Source: Uloborus plumipes
Lineage: Eukaryota > Arthropoda > Arachnida > Araneae > Uloboridae
Direction: 5' to 3'
Assembly (NCBI GenBank): GCA_038373865.1
Contig: JAXGGA010000036.1
Span: 249,001-313,000, forward strand
DNA length: 64,000 nucleotides
Shown here piece after piece: positions 22,458 to 31,938 of this stretch. The notes below the pieces were generated by a model. It did not search any database. It was given only the letters and a program-made list of their open reading frames with translations, and was not told where the DNA came from. Positions within the stretch are counted from its first letter, which is position 1, and every line of letters starts with the position of its first letter. Position numbers and translations under genes: made by a program.

Positions 22458-23962
22458 CACTGCGATGCAAAAGTTGAGACAAAATGCAAATATATGAATA
22501 AAAAGAAAACTATTCAGCGAAATGCTTTCAAAATTTTTACTGCAGTAACACAATATGGTCCCAAATACGTGTCTGGAGTTTTTAAAAATATAACTGAAAC
22601 GAAAATCGGAAATTACAAAAGACTTTCTTTTTGCTGTTTCAAAAGTTTAGACCAAAGTCAGATTTTATGCAAATATCTCTTAAAATGCGACTGGGGGAGG
22701 AAAGGCGGGACATTATTTATCGAATATAAAGTGCAGAGATTCCTTAATGAATAATCAAAATCTCTGTAGTTCTCGTGTAAAGAAGATGAGAAAGTTTGGA
22801 AGTCAAAATTTGAAAATGAACCTACTTTATTAATTTTTTGTCTTTTAAATCGGTTCTAGTATGGTAGTACATTGTTTTTTACTTCGTGGAGTTCAAATTT
22901 AGACATGCGTATGGATAAAAAAGGCTAAGAAAAAATATATTTCTTAAGGATGAAGGGATTGAAAAAACTGCTCGAACTGACGATTCGCCCCTCAATTCTG
23001 TAAAACTTCAACTTAGGTCAAAAACAGCACGTGACAGCATAAGTAGATGAACAACTGAATCGGAATGCATTAAAAGAAAAAAAGAGACAGAGTGTCCCTA
23101 ATAAGCCAGATTTTAATGGAAAAAGCAGCATACGTATCATCGTGACTAAAAAATGAATGTTACTTTCTCTGATAAAAAATATTAAAATTGGTATGGCCTA
23201 GATGGATTATAATTCTATTAGCGGGACTTGAGAAATATCCAATGATGATATGCTGTGCTGCTTTTACCATTAAAATCTGGCTTATTTGAGACACTCTGTC
23301 CGAAAAGGCTCAAACACAATTCTTTCTTTTTTTATGCATCCCGATTCAATTGCTCATCTACTTATGCTGTTACGTGCTGTTTTTGACCCAAGTTGAAGTT
23401 TCGGGGGATTAAGGGGCGAATCGTCAGTTCGAGCCGTTTTTTCAATTCCTACATCCTTAAGAAATATAATTTTTCTTGGCCTTTTTTATCGATACGCATG
23501 TCTAAATTTGCTCTCCACGAAGTAAAAAAACAATGTACTACCATACTAGAGTCGATTTAAAAGACAAAAAAAAAAAAAATTAAAAGTAGGTTCATTTTCA
23601 AATTTCGGCTTCCAAACTTTCTCATCTTCTTTACACGAGAACTACAGAGCTTTTGGGATTTTGATTATTCATTCAACAATATCTGCACTTTATATTCGAA
23701 TAATAAAGTCCCGCCTTTCCTCCACCAATCACATATTAAGAGATATTTGCATAAAACCTGACTTTTGTCTAAACTTTTGAAACAGCAAAAAAAAAAAAAG
23801 TCTTGTAACTTCCGATTTTCGTTTCGATTATATTTTTAAAAACTCCAGACACGTATTTGTGACCATATTGTGTACCTGCAGTAGAAATTTGAAAACATTT
23901 CGCTGAATAGTTTTCTTTTCATTCATAAATTTGCATGTTGTCTAAACTTTTGCAGCGGAGTG
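22458..23962. mobile_element. 1.5-kb foldback (long terminal inverted repeat) element, TA-flanked
   Basis: The arms 22458-about 23144 and about 23240-23962 are inverse copies of each other along their whole length (roughly 690-720 bp), with a loop of about 95 bp. The ends are CACTGCGATGCAAAAGTT and, read inward from the right, CACTCCGCTGCAAAAGTT, with TA at 22456-22457 and 23963-23964. TA plus CACT...GCAAAAGTT points to a Tc1/mariner-related non-autonomous element. The 86-codon frame at 22494-22754 lies in one arm, is not preserved in the other and has no domain. A transcript across it would form a very long hairpin. Confidence 0.92.
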
Positions 23963-23964
23963 TA

Positions 23965-26900
23965 TAATATTTCATTACATATACAGAAAGTATAAAACTT
24001 TACCGGGAAAGGGTAGCACTGTGGGTTTTCTTGTTCTATTCTAAATTCAAGAGTATTAAAACATTTGAAGCGGCACAAAATTATCCTGCTTGACTATAAT
24101 TACTTTTATCGTCATAGTATTAAAAACAATCAACCTATATTTATTTTTTTTTTCGAATATTAACACACAAATGCTCGTAAAAGTACTAACATCATATAAA
24201 GCAATACTACTATCCACAAAGTATTTATCTTATAACACATTCCACTTTTGTCACAATAGCTTGATAATTTTAGTTCTTGTTTATAAAAGTAGTTTTGATT
24301 GCTTGCTGGAGTCTTAAGATATTTCCTAGTTAATAGAATATTCTAGTAAAATCTTATATTTCAATGCGAATAACGCAACAGATATAAACTTCGCGAATGG
24401 TTAATATTAAGTTAAAATAAAAAAGTTTTAAAAAATGTATTAGTATGTATTCCTACGCAATCGTTCAGAAAGAAGCAATGATATAATTTGAAGATATAGT
24501 GAGATGATTAAAAGTATTTTGAATAAATATATGGGCAGATGTCATATAAGAATTTTTTATAATATTATTTTACTCTCATTCAATGCTTTAAAAAGAACAT
24601 TTATTGAATTGCACTTATTTTTCATACGCAATCTTTAACAAGAAAGGCTTAAAGTTTTCTTAAAGTTTAAACCCCACATCAAATCTAAATTTTGCTTTTA
24701 ATCTAGCTTCTAATTACACTAACGTCAGAAAATTCATTTGAGCTGAAAAATCTATTTAAAAGCTCAAATTTAAATGATTAATGATGTAGTTGAGCCTCTA
24801 AAACTCGCTGCAGCTGGATTCGAAATTTTTATACATTTCACTCAGCTAGATTAGCGCACCCAAAATAAGAACTTATCAACAATCTAACCATCCGGCGGTG
24901 TATCATAAACACGCCATGTCTTCGAAATTAAATCTCTAATATCATTTCAGTACGTCAATTTAGCGAAAATAAATGAGCGTTAGGGCTTACTTCAATTAAG
25001 TACCACCAAAAACGTAAGAGTTACTGTGTCCTAAAGGCAAGCTTATTTGTTAATGAGTGAGAAGGTTTGACACGCCAGGAAATAATATAAATCGAAATTC
25101 TCCTGGCTAGAGCGATGCGAGTAACTTGTTTTTGGTTTCAAGCTTGAGTTGTTGGTGCAATTAAGAAATCTCCCTAGGGTAAGTTTCGGATTTTCATGAA
25201 TTCTTCACCAGACGCTAGAAAAATTCATACTTTTACTCGTAGAAGCAAAGTAGCTTTCAAGTTTTCTCATTTAATGTTTTTTCGTTAGCCTTCTTATTTG
25301 GAAAATAAAAATGTTTTCTGCTTTAAATGAGGGCATTTTGTGTCGTTTGGAATTTTATATGCTTGTGGCAATGGGTGATAAATATATTAACATCCGATGT
25401 ATCGATTTTCTGTTATATGACTCCCTAAAGTGGCAACAGTAAGTGGAGATGTTTTTGTGTATTCATAGTGACACTTTTTACTCTTGTAAATGACGATTTC
25501 AGCTTTTAATCGTGTTTTAAACTTGATTTATATTAAACTTACTTCTTGGTCTCATAATAAAATATCTTTTTGTTTTTTATTATTTTCAACCGAATGCATT
25601 TGTGACAAGATGGCTTGATGAAGTGAAGAAAAAAAAAATCCTTGCAACAATTTGTTTATTCGTAGGACTTATTACTAGCTTAAGAACATGAAATTGTTAT
25701 TTTTATGTTCTTTTTTTTTTCTTCAGAAATACATTTTTACTGGAGCATTGAAATATAATTGTACAAACCATTTTTTTTTAAATAAGCATAATTTTAAATA
25801 AATTAAAATGTGCACATAATATTAGTATGTCTAAATTAAAATTTAAAATGTTAATAACAAGAACTTTGTCCTTTATATATTTAAAAAAAATTACATGACA
25901 ATACGAGTATCAATTTTTGAGAAATGCTTATATTATCATCTTCAGAGGTAACTTTTTCCTGACTGAAATAGTTGTCAAGTGCTATTACATAGTTAAAATA
26001 TTGCCAGATAGGTGGTGCAAAAACAGAGAAAATATTTTATCATTTTCATTCTTCCCGTTACTTCATTTTGCCTCACGTTCCATCACTCGTGATCAGATTT
26101 TTTTTCACCAGGTTTTTTTTCAAAGTGTAAAATACTTCGGGGTATTTTAAGGAGCCACAAAATTCAGTTTTGGAGGCATGAACTATACAAAGCAGTGAAC
26201 ACCATAGCAATGGAGATCAATTCCCTAAAGAAACTGATTTTCTAGGGAAACAAATGGATGACGGCTGTCAAAAAATTGATGTATATTTTTTATGAGCTTA
26301 CTGTTTAGATTATATAAGATTTTGAAAGAAAAATAACCCCTTCAAATGTCATGTTTTAAAAGGTCCAATTGTGTACTTTGCTTCAATTACGTTGTCCAGT
26401 GCAAAAATTTATTGAAAATATAAAGCATGGAAATGCGCTTGACTAAATTTTCAAGGTATGTTTCTGATTTTCAATGCTCTAAGGCTCGGAATATTTTTGT
26501 ATTTTTCTATTAAAATCACACATCCTTAACATGCCTAATCTGTGCAGCTAGTTTCAAAGTGTTCATAAATAAATTCATATTTAATCATTGACAAAATCAT
26601 GGAGGTTAATTAACCGGGAAACACCGTTCAATCTTGCTCAGAGCCCAAAATTGTTTAGCATTCAAATCCAGCGATGAATAATTAATATTTAGCTTGCCCT
26701 GACTGAAAACTTGAGTAAATCTAACATAAGCACGGTTAAAACTTATTATTAAACGCTACAAGAAACTCTATCTTCAGTGTAAATAAATCTCAAGTCTATC
26801 ACGATCAATGATAGCAAATGCAATCGGAAGAATATTTTAGCGTAAATCGTGTAATTCACGTTGCACATGTTGCACGATCACACGATCTCTGACAATCTCA

Positions 26901-27113
26901 TAAAGAAATTTCGTGGAGCTATGCCAGAAGAGTGTGGTAACCAAGGAAGAAGAAAATTGCCGTTTTCAGAGCCTAGTCTAATACAACGATCAGGAAGGTC
27001 GTTATTAAATAAATAATGAACATCAATTGTTTAGCATTCCCAAACTTGTTTAGCCAATCAGATAAGAGGGGGGGGGGGCATCTTGTTGGAAAATTAACGA
27101 CCGTTGAACGTGA
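23965..27113. other. 3.1 kb of mostly unique AT-rich sequence
   Basis: I searched this stretch for coding-like or repeated structure and found nothing I can defend. The frames at 24090-24317 and 25917-26150 are AT-biased and featureless. A G-run lies at about 27067-27079. Confidence 0.5.
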
Positions 27114-27227
27114 CATCCTAGGTAGCACAAATAACCTTTAAACGTTTTATAAACGTTTTTAAGCGGTTGTCACAACGTTAATAACCATTTTACAACGTTT
27201 AAAAAACGAAGTGTGCTACTTGGGATG
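27114..27227. mobile_element. Short MITE with CCTAGGTAGCACA / CCCAAGTAGCACA ends
   Basis: ACATCCTAGGTAGCACA at the left is matched in inverse by TGTGCTACTTGGGATGT at the right (14 of 17 positions). The roughly 80-bp interior repeats AACGTTT on both strands. The end words are those of the 391-bp element at 3311-3701, so both probably belong to one TA-specific group, although a TA duplication cannot be read here. Confidence 0.65.
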
Positions 27228-27582
27228 TTACTGCAAGTGAAACGAGTTAGACTTTGGACTTGATACCTGCCGTATCACTAAAGGCTCATATATTGAGCAT
27301 TAGTGTATCGTGTACAGTTTCTTTCGCCAGTGAAGTCAACGTTGTTGCTGTATTGGTAACAAGTTTGTAACAAATTTTGACACACCACGTATGACCCATA
27401 ACGGTGCTTAAAAAGTTAAAGAAACACATAAAAAGGTCTGAAACACGTACAATTACTGCTTAAATACCCAAGCTTGCCTCCAATTTACGAGTTGTACCGA
27501 ACAAGTGCTGTGCAAAATTCCCTTTAGCTACTGGTTTGCACTTCATTGAAATGACATCTGCCTTCAGCTCGGCTATTGTCTA
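27228..27582. other. Unassigned sequence upstream of the ribozyme motif
   Basis: This stretch is moderately GC-richer than its surroundings. If the hammerhead belongs to a retrozyme or Penelope-like element, its other parts may lie here, but I recognised no second hammerhead, primer-binding site or polypurine tract. Confidence 0.4.
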
Positions 27583-27628
27583 TTTCAGACTGACGAGTCC
27601 AAATGAGGACGAAATTGCAGTCTCTGGA
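27583..27628 (+). ncRNA. Hammerhead ribozyme, type I with minimal stem III
   Basis: The full core is present. CTGACGA lies at 27590-27596 (CUGANGA with C at the free position 7). Stem II is GTCC (27597-27600) and GGAC (27607-27610), closing a 6-base AAATGA loop. GAAA is at 27611-27614. The cleavage triplet is GTC at 27620-27622, cutting after 27622. Stem I pairs TTCAGA (27584-27589) with TCTGGA (27623-27628), six pairs including one G-U. Stem III is only ATT/AGT around a 2-base GC loop, but ATTGCAGT is self-complementary allowing G-U, so a dimer would have an 8-bp stem III. Very short stem III is known in newt satellite 2, Penelope-like elements and retrozymes. A 62-codon frame over it is incidental. 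The single copy may be a relic. Confidence 0.75.
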
Positions 27629-27639
27629 TGGCGTAACTG

Positions 27640-28488
27640 GGCTATACATTGCATACAGTTCTGTCTTATCCCTGGCTTTGTGGGCAGTAAATTACTGCTT
27701 ACATACAAAAGTGTTCTAGAATAAACTTTTTCTAATTCTTCTCAAATATTGTCTCTTTTCCTGCACTGGATAATTATATTTTATTCTTTATTTTTCGAAC
27801 TGAAAATTGATTCTAAAACGTTATTAAACTTAGAAGTAAAAAAAAAAGAAGATTCAAACTCTTTCCTTTTATGAAAATAAAGAAAAATTTTGAATAATTC
27901 TTTCGCAAAACGGAAACTATTTCTGATGAACTTTCTAAGGAAATGGATCAAATCCAATTTTCTTCTTCAGTTTCAGCATTCAACTTTCGTTCATTTAATT
28001 TCTAGAAGCGCATTTTTAAAGTCGTGGGAAGAGAAATTATATTGGAAATTTTCTTAAAGGTTCTTATTTTTATCTTACATTTCTCGTAAACATCAAACTA
28101 TATACTGCTCAATATTGATTTAGGAATACTGAACACTAAGGTTGTTTTATTTTTAGGTTATTCTCCAACTATAATGCATTGAAGAAAATATCAATTTAAT
28201 TTTTCAAACTATATCAACTTTGACGTGTTTTTCATTTTATGGAAATGAGATGAACGCTTTCATCCTCAAAACTTAATGCTCCTGAAAATTCGTGGTGAAA
28301 TATTAATATACTTGAGGCAAAATCCATTTCCTAGTTTTCGTCAATAAAGTCCCTTTCATTTTCCCCTCAAATAAATTCATGAAATCTTCAAAGTCAGGTG
28401 ATATTGAGAGAAATTTTTTTATACCGAAATTTTTGCAGTATGGATGACAAGATCCTAGAAACGTAAAGAGCATGTAATAAATGTCTCG
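27640..28488. other. AT-rich unassigned sequence
   Basis: I see no gene or element boundary here. Confidence 0.5.
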
Positions 28489-28877
28489 TTTTTAGGAGTT
28501 TCCTTTCACCTATGTATTTGTTTTTCAACTCCTGACGCAACAAGGAAGGGAGTTATAAGGTTGACGTATGTATGTATTTGTCTGTGGCACCGTACAGCCT
28601 AAACGGATGGACCTATTTTTTAGGAGTTTCCTTTCACCTATGTATTTGTTTTTCAACTCCTGACGCAACAAGGAAGGGAGTTATAAGGTTGACGTATGTA
28701 TGTATTTGTCTGTGGCACCGTACAGCCTAAACGGATGGACCTATTTTTTAGGAGTTTCCTTTCACCTATGTATTTGTTTTTCAACTCCTGACGCAACAAG
28801 GAAGGGAGTTATAAGGTTGACGTATCTGTGTATTTGTCTGTGGCACCGTACATCCTAAACGGATGGACCTATTTTGA
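28489..28877. repeat. 128-bp unit repeated three times
   Basis: The units begin at the TTTTTAGGAGTTTCC word near 28489, 28617 and 28745. The first two are almost identical by eye and the third has only a few changes, so the expansion is recent. Each unit holds TTTCAACTCCTGACGCAAC, GGAGTTATAAGGTTGACGTA, TGGCACCGTA and CTAAACGGATGGACC. The last unit runs straight into the rest of the dispersed repeat at 28491-29392. Confidence 0.95.
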
Positions 28878-29392
28878 ATTTTTTGTCTGTTTAAAGGTGA
28901 AGTGATCGAGAGTGATCTTAGCTAGATCGCGTCTTCGGATGACATTAATTTACAAAGATATTAATTACAAACCTTTAAAATGTTTTTAGCGATTTTTGAA
29001 GTGAAAATATACTGGCAAATTTAAAACAATAGTACCAAAAGAAAGAAAAGAAATTTCTGCATCTGATAAGATGTGTTTGGAACTTCCATCTAAAATAGAA
29101 CTCGAATTATAACGTTTTTTTAGCAGAGGCGGCTAAAGCTTAAATCTACAGAATTGTCATTGTTTGATGACAAGGAAAGAAAAATCAATGATTTAAAATG
29201 TTTATCTGTTGACAATTTCTATTTGTTAACAATTAAAATACTTGTAATTGATTTTTACAAAAGAATTGTCAACTTCCCATCTTAGTTAAGCTTTTGAGAC
29301 CAGCATAATTTTACTAGTAAGGATTTTTTTACTTTTCGTGTTTACCATATCCTCTCGAAAACAATTAAATATATTTAGATTTAAAATGCTTT
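28491..29392 (+). repeat. Second copy of the block at 11727-12420
   Basis: After the triplication the sequence keeps the same order as the minus strand of 12420-11727: AGCTAGATCGCGTC, CATTAATTTAC, CCTTTAAAATG, GATAAGATGTGTTTGGAACTTCC, TTGACAATTTCTATTTGTTAAC, TTACTAGTAAGGA, TCGTGTTTACCATATCCTC, AATATATTTA. There are no terminal inverted repeats or target duplication that I can see, so its class is open. It is not part of a hAT here, showing that the block moves or moved independently. Confidence 0.8.
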
Positions 29393-29451
29393 ATGACCAG
29401 AGAAGTTTGTTTTAATATGAGCTAGAGCCGCTCGACATTTTTAAGAAACTA

Positions 29452-29913
29452 CAGTCGAACTCGTTTATAACGAGCTCGGATATAATAAGAACTCGGATTT
29501 AACGAGGGAAATGAGAATATTTGGTTGGATCAATGTTAAGTCTATGGAACAGAATTCGTTTATAACGAGCATGACCCGGTTTCAACGAGCAATTTCTTCT
29601 GTCTCGAAGTCTTTTTTCTCTCATCTTTCTAGTCTTATTCCTGTCTTATCTTTTCTTTTTTTTCCCTGCGGTTCAATACTTTTGTCTAAAAAATTCCACC
29701 AGCACTCCAGTGTCATTAAATAAAGAACAGTATAAAATTAAGCTAATTTCTGTAATTAAAGTAAGTATTAGTTAAATTATAAGTGAACTCAATTATTTGA
29801 CCCCATTCCTTCTGGTTGTACGCCGGCCGTAAGGACCCGTTTATTACGAGCACTCGGATTTAACGACCAACATGTTACGGTCCCTTCGTGCTCGTTATAA
29901 GCGAGTTCGACTG
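29452..29913. mobile_element. Tigger/pogo-like MITE, CAGTCGAACTCG ends, TA duplication
   Basis: This is a 462-bp element with ends CAGTCGAACTCGTTTATAAC and, read inward from the right, CAGTCGAACTCGCTTATAAC, flanked by TA at 29450-29451 and 29914-29915. Further ACGAGC..CGGATTTAACGA words lie under both ends. CAGTCGA-type ends with a TA target fit the Tigger/pogo group of Tc1/mariner. The 70-codon frame at 29511-29723 is not recognisable and no transposase remains. Confidence 0.88.
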
Positions 29914-29915
29914 TA

Positions 29916-30285
29916 CTACCAAAAACCAAAGGGAGTGAACACTATTATGCGTCAGAAAAGGATCCATTGTCGTTTAAAGTTGTTTTCCAATCAATGTACC
30001 CTATTTCTTTGGTATTAGTTGAAGTACATTTGTAATTAATAGATGAGTTCTGTAAATCAGTATTGCTAATTCACTTTATTTTCATTTTTATTACGAGTAA
30101 AATATAACGCGTTTAATTCTTTACAAAAAATTCCCCCCTTTCTGGCCAACAATGGCGTACCAATTTTGGAGCAACATGCTACCAATCTTTTTAGGGTAAG
30201 TACTCTGTCCTTCAATATGCATTGTAAACATAGCACAGTTTTAAGCAATAGTGTATTTAATAAAGTGTAACAGTAATTAGGGTGA
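29916..30285. other. Unassigned sequence
   Basis: A 60-codon minus frame at 30066-30248 includes a GC-richer stretch (30130-30200) whose peptide looks less random than its neighbours, but I cannot assign it to any family. Confidence 0.35.
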
Positions 30286-30287
30286 TA

Positions 30288-31226
30288 TGGGCGATTCTCT
30301 GTAAACTCGTAATTGGCTGTCCGGACCGAGTATCTTTCAAATTTTAAAGTGTAATAAAGTAATTATCGCTCGTAATACAAGTAAAGCATTAACACTTTGT
30401 GGGCAATTGTATTTGGAGCAGTAATAATTTGATTTTTTTTCTATAAATTATCTAAGCACCAAAAACACAGTCCCCTGGTTGTCCCAATCCAATAGTTGAA
30501 TACTTAAAGGCAATATTTCAAAAAACCTATTGACACTACATAGATTTGGCAATTAATACCTAAAAATAGAATAATGCAACTTTATTTCTTATGAAATAAG
30601 ATCTAATTACGTATTTCTAAAACTTAAAATTGTCATGTAAATTTTGTCAGGAGTTTTTTCAAACAGTCCTCTGCCACAAATTCAAAGCTCCAATAGAAAA
30701 TATCTGTAACTCTTGTAAATGTTTTTTGGCATGGAGTTTTAAGTAATCAGTGTGAATTTGCTGAAATTGCTGAGAACCGTGATGAAACGATACTTCGTTT
30801 AGTTTCAGAATCACATTTGTGATGAAAGTATGCATCTTGGTCGTTGCAAAAACAGTCCTCTGGGAAGTGATTTCATTAATATCAATTAGTTTAATTATGA
30901 AACATATTAGTTATTATGTCCATGATTTGTGCCTGAATTTGTAGGTAGTCTCGTAACTAATTATGTTCCAATAATTTTTCAGATATTATGCTACAAAGTG
31001 CAAATACATAATTCCCTGGCCCAATCCCCTGCCTAGTTATACTAGGCAGGGGACCTCCCCCCTATCATAATTTATCAGAAAAACACAAACTTCAATTGGC
31101 CTTCTTTCGAACCAAAGTAATAGATTCATTTTCTGAGCAATATTATTATGATTATATGAACATTTCAAAAAACCATGCCCGGACAGAATCCGGGTGAAAA
31201 ATGACGAGTTTACAGAGAATCGCACA
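30288..31226. mobile_element. TA-flanked DNA element with GCGATTCTCTGTAAACTCG ends
   Basis: This is a 939-bp element. The left end is TGGGCGATTCTCTGTAAACT and the right end, read inward, TGTGCGATTCTCTGTAAACT; TA lies at 30286-30287 and 31227-31228. Subterminal CCGGAC/GTCCGG words follow on both sides. Inside, ACAGTCC.CTG words recur at about 30467, 30663 and 30851. A perfect 11-bp hairpin is at 31026-31052. The 103-codon minus frame at 31037-31348 crosses the right end and is not a gene. It is a non-autonomous element of a TA-specific superfamily. Confidence 0.8.
31026..31052. repeat. Perfect hairpin, 11-bp arms, 5-base loop
   Basis: CCCCTGCCTAG and CTAGGCAGGGG flank a TTATA loop. It lies within the TA element at 30288-31226 and is G+C-rich in an AT-rich context, so it stands out. 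No T-run follows that would suggest a terminator. Confidence 0.9.
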
Positions 31227-31228
31227 TA

Positions 31229-31546
31229 TAACAATAAGATACCGTATAGGGAAAAGACTCTTCGTTCACAAACGCATAGAAGTCTGCTCGTATTTATAAA
31301 TATTTGTTTCATTATCATAAAATGCTTTTGGTAAAAAATTAAGTTCACTTAAGCAGAAAGTAACATTCGTCATTATTACAACAAAACTTGAAAGGCACGA
31401 AAAGAACATTACAAATGTCATTTTACATACACTTTTAATTTATTCGAGTAAATTCAGATGATATTGTTTGGGAATTACAAAGAAACTCCAAGAGGTTAGA
31501 ATTCGTCACCTTCACGTCAAACAACCTTAACAAAAATACTGAATTA
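31229..31546. other. AT-rich unassigned sequence
   Basis: I see nothing here that I can support. Confidence 0.5.
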
Positions 31547-31548
31547 TA

Positions 31549-31936
31549 AACTAAAAATGAATGTTGTTTTTACAGTATAATACAGCTAATTTTGTAGTAA
31601 TAAACAGTAAAAATTGCTAATTTTACAGTAATAAACTGTATATTTCCAATTTTACAGTAACAAACTATATTTGCTAATTTTAGTTTATTATCGTGCATAT
31701 TGCAGTTTTAAACTAGAACCTCGGCTGTCAATATTGTACTGTTGTTTTTACAGCTTAATACAGCTAACTTTACGATAGTAAACAAAAATTGGGAATAAAC
31801 TGGAAAATTCTGCTTTACAGTAATAAACTGTAAAATATCTAATTTTGCACTTTATTACTGTGCATTTTACAGAGTTTTAAACTGTAACCTCGCTGCCAAC
31901 ATTATACTGTAAAGACAACACTTTATTTTTTGCAGT
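31549..31936 (+). mobile_element. CACTG/ACTGTAAAA MITE, copy E
   Basis: The right end is intact (TTTATTTTTTGCAGTG). The left end has lost its CACTG (AACTAAAAATGAATG). TA flanks both sides (31547-31548 and 31937-31938). Two CCTCGGCTG/CCTCGCTGCC markers show the same orientation as copy C. Confidence 0.88.
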
Positions 31937-31938
31937 GT

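Noticed and set aside
22494..22754. 86-codon frame with mixed composition
   Set aside because: Lies in one arm of a palindromic element and is not preserved in the inverse arm.
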